In this document: piece after piece, positions 62,242-64,000 of the stretch | Numbering within the stretch: position 1 is the stretch's first letter | Layout of the letters: every line of letters starts with the position of its first letter | Assembly: GCA_964609245.1 (NCBI GenBank) | Contig: CAZSSB010000007.1 | Span: 41,190 to 105,189, forward strand | Source: JAFGCY01 sp964609245 | GTDB taxonomy: Bacteria > 4484-113 > JAFGCY01 | DNA: 64,000 nucleotides | Direction: 5' to 3' | Translations under genes and position numbers: made by a program | The notes under the pieces: generated by a model | Database searches by the model: none | Told to the model about the DNA's origin: nothing | What the model saw: only the letters and a program-made list of their open reading frames with translations

Positions 62242-63942
62242 CTATGGCGCTGCGAAGTGCGCGATCTTGATTGCCCCCTCACCGCTGTCGTAGAACACCA
62301 GGTGAGGCATGCCGTTGACGCTGGCGGCCACTCGCGGGTAGCAGCAATCGCCCAGGCCATCAGGATCCTCGAAGCCGCCCCACTCCGCGTCCATCACATC
62401 CTGCTGTTTCCAGTCATGTTCGTGGGACGGCACATGCTCGTCAAACCAGCAGAAGAACGGGCGCCAGCGCAGAACGCTCTCCACCTCAACCTGGTTGATC
62501 AGCACCACCCCCAGCCCGTCGCCGATGTTGCAGCAACCGAAGAAGTCGACGTTGCCGATGTCGTCCCGGAACGGGTGTCGCAGCCAGTCGTTGATGGTCT
62601 CCGGCAGTGCGGTCTTGCCTTCGGCGTAGACCAGTGCGTTGTCGTTCAGGTCTCGATAGACCAAAACGGCCTTCCCCTCAACTTCCGCAATATGCGGACC
62701 GAATCCGGGCTGCGCCGAGTACCCGGCCCAGTCGGGAGACCAGTCATCGCCGGTCAGCGGCTGGTCGTTCAGCGCGTAGACGAAGTAGTGGATTTGCTGA
62801 TTCTCCTGGAAGTAGCCGACCGCCGCTGTTCCGGCCACCTCGCTCAGGGACAGGTAGTGGCTGCCGTGATTGGTGGGCACGAATCCCCCCAGCGTGGTCA
62901 GTTCCCAGTCAACGAGCGCCTCAGGGTGCTCCAGGCCTGAGTACGCGAAGGCGATTGTGCTGGTTGCGGGTAGCTCATCAATCAGGTAAATCAGCGCCGG
63001 CCTGCCCCAGATCTCGGCCAGCGCGAGCTCGGAATCGACCGTGTAGTCCAGTGTAAACATCGTCCAGTCGCTGGGATCGGCAGGTGTCGCATTCAAGCCT
63101 TGATAGAAGGCAACTGCACCCAGGCTGCCGATGTAGAACGCGAGGGCGGGCTGCCCCGCGATCTCCTCGATGTCGAGAGAGCCGATCTGCGCACCCAGGG
63201 AAAAAACCGGCTCGCGGGTCCAGTGAATCGCATCGGCCGGCTCGGCGATGTTGGCCCAGGCCAGCATCAGCTCTGCGCCGCCGGTCTGGTAGAACATGTA
63301 GAGCCGCTCACCGACGAGTGCGATGTCAAAGGACGCCGCGGGTCCCCCACCCTCGAAGGTGTAGACCTCCCAGTCCGGCAGGTCCATCTCCACGGAGACG
63401 CTCTGGATGCGGACGCTGGTGTCGCCGTAGGCCAGGACAGCGAAGTAGGCGAAGCCAGTGCTGGAATACAGCTTGCCGGAGGGGGCCGGAATGCTGTAGA
63501 CACCCGGGCTGGCGGGCCTGAAGCGCCAGGTTCCCAGCGAGTAGTCCCCGATCCCGAACCAGACCTTGGTGGCATCGTCGTACTGAATCTCGACGTCGAC
63601 GGCGTCGAACTCCCAGGCGGCGCTGCCGATCTCGTAGATCGCGTATGACAGCTGGTCCTCGGATGGATTGAGAAGCAGGGCATCGCCGTCCACGACGGCA
63701 TCGCCTGACCGGCTGTGAGTGTTCTGGCCGGTGCAGCTAACCTGTGCCAGAAACCCGGCCAGACGCGGCGGGCCGCCGGTAGGCAGCGGCGGGAGCAGCT
63801 GGCCGACCGCCGGGGGAAGCGGGGCACTGGGGGCTGCGGCCAGGACCGGAGCCTGACTGGTCTGGTGGTCTGCGCAGCCCGGGGTGGCAGCGCAGAAAGC
63901 GATGATCGTCAGTGCTGCGACCAGAACTGGCCTGGCTTTCAT
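62242..63942 (-). CDS. secreted lipoprotein with AIYEF-type domain and repeat propeller
   Basis: This 566-residue protein has a signal peptide with a weak lipobox (ATPGC, C23). The N-terminal domain (about 88-185) belongs to the AIYEF set: LSYAIYEIGSAAWE, VWFGIGDYSLGTWRF and FAYFAVLAYGD. The rest is a propeller of units like GQPALAFYIGS and GRPALIYLID, closely related to the C-terminal half of the dockerin-like protein at 27263-29389. It therefore links the two lipoprotein sets. A TAGAAT box lies upstream at 63982-63987. No enzyme motif is seen. Confidence 0.8.
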   Translation of the reverse strand: MKARPVLVAALTIIAFCAATPGCADHQTSQAPVLAAAPSAPLPPAVGQLLPPLPTGGPPRLAGFLAQVSCTGQNTHSRSGDAVVDGDALLLNPSEDQLSYAIYEIGSAAWEFDAVDVEIQYDDATKVWFGIGDYSLGTWRFRPASPGVYSIPAPSGKLYSSTGFAYFAVLAYGDTSVRIQSVSVEMDLPDWEVYTFEGGGPAASFDIALVGERLYMFYQTGGAELMLAWANIAEPADAIHWTREPVFSLGAQIGSLDIEEIAGQPALAFYIGSLGAVAFYQGLNATPADPSDWTMFTLDYTVDSELALAEIWGRPALIYLIDELPATSTIAFAYSGLEHPEALVDWELTTLGGFVPTNHGSHYLSLSEVAGTAAVGYFQENQQIHYFVYALNDQPLTGDDWSPDWAGYSAQPGFGPHIAEVEGKAVLVYRDLNDNALVYAEGKTALPETINDWLRHPFRDDIGNVDFFGCCNIGDGLGVVLINQVEVESVLRWRPFFCWFDEHVPSHEHDWKQQDVMDAEWGGFEDPDGLGDCCYPRVAASVNGMPHLVFYDSGEGAIKIAHFAAP

Positions 63943-63981
63943 GTGTCCACCTCACTGGAGGTAATCAAGCCGTCTTGGTGC

Positions 63982-63987
63982 ATTCTA
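63982..63987 (-). promoter_or_regulatory. -10 box of the right-most lipoprotein gene
   Basis: TAGAAT is 39 bp upstream of the ATG at 63942, matching the boxes before the esterase and the bd-like pair. The -35 region falls beyond the right edge and cannot be judged. Confidence 0.35.
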
Positions 63988-64000
63988 GCACTGCAGGTGG

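Noticed and set aside
17877..63942. Cohesin domain as dockerin partner within the window
   Set aside because: I looked at the beta-sandwich regions of all secreted proteins. They match PPC, FN3, PKD, ZU5-like or regulatory-like domains better, and none shows a convincing cohesin pattern.
1..64000. CRISPR arrays, insertion sequences, prophage or integrative element ends
   Set aside because: No regularly spaced repeats, transposase or integrase frames, or tRNA-associated direct repeats are visible.

Overview
The window is GC-rich bacterial DNA from a lineage I cannot name. It looks diderm. MurE carries the DNPR signature of meso-diaminopimelate ligases, and a dozen secreted proteins have lipoprotein signals with Gly, Ser or Ala after the lipid cysteine, as expected for outer-membrane sorting. 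Housekeeping markers are complex I (nuoABCD), a partial dcw cell-wall cluster, a B12-dependent ribonucleotide reductase and ClpC. There is no tRNA, rRNA, transposase, integrase or CRISPR array.

Layout. Positions 1-1992 hold nuoA-B-C-D (minus strand, nuoD cut by the left edge) behind a good sigma70-type promoter. Positions 2222-13414 hold mraZ-rsmH-ftsL-like-ftsI-murE-murF-mraY-murD-ftsW, all on the minus strand and tightly packed, with a second promoter candidate between murE and murF. murG, murC, ftsQ, ftsA and ftsZ do not follow. A divergent control region (13415-14360) has a promoter with a palindrome on each side. On the nrdJ side it has a leader of about 500 nt, the last 340 nt of which fold into many short hairpins. 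nrdJ follows (14361-17759).

From 17877 to the right end, about 28 kb encodes twelve large secreted proteins, mostly clear lipoproteins, mixed with a few enzymes. They form two paralogous sets. Set A shares an N-terminal domain of about 100 residues, marked by AIYEF, VYVAISNY and GTWE-type motifs, that I cannot assign to a known family. Its members are three tandem 1,000-residue proteins (17877-27120), a fibronectin/PKD protein (36888-40154), a TolB-like propeller protein (53382-55394) and a propeller protein at the right end (62242-63942). Set B shares an N-terminal dockerin-like pair of calcium-binding loops: 27263-29389, three tandem PQQ-type propeller proteins (44659-50687), and 55852-58707 and 58835-60223. 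A 99-bp exact copy of one set B gene's 3' end lies after the third tandem gene, a scar of duplication.

Between them lie a secreted esterase, clpC, an O-methyltransferase, an aldo/keto reductase, two adjacent cytochrome-bd-like membrane proteins each ending in a haem c domain, a zinc-ribbon/FHA membrane protein, a CPBP membrane protease, a membrane-anchored MsrB, a PqqB-like hydrolase, a second methyltransferase, a DoxX protein and a P-loop protein. The most original content is the paired lipoprotein families, the nrdJ leader RNA and the bd-like pair. The surface-display role proposed for the lipoproteins is inference from signals and domains.
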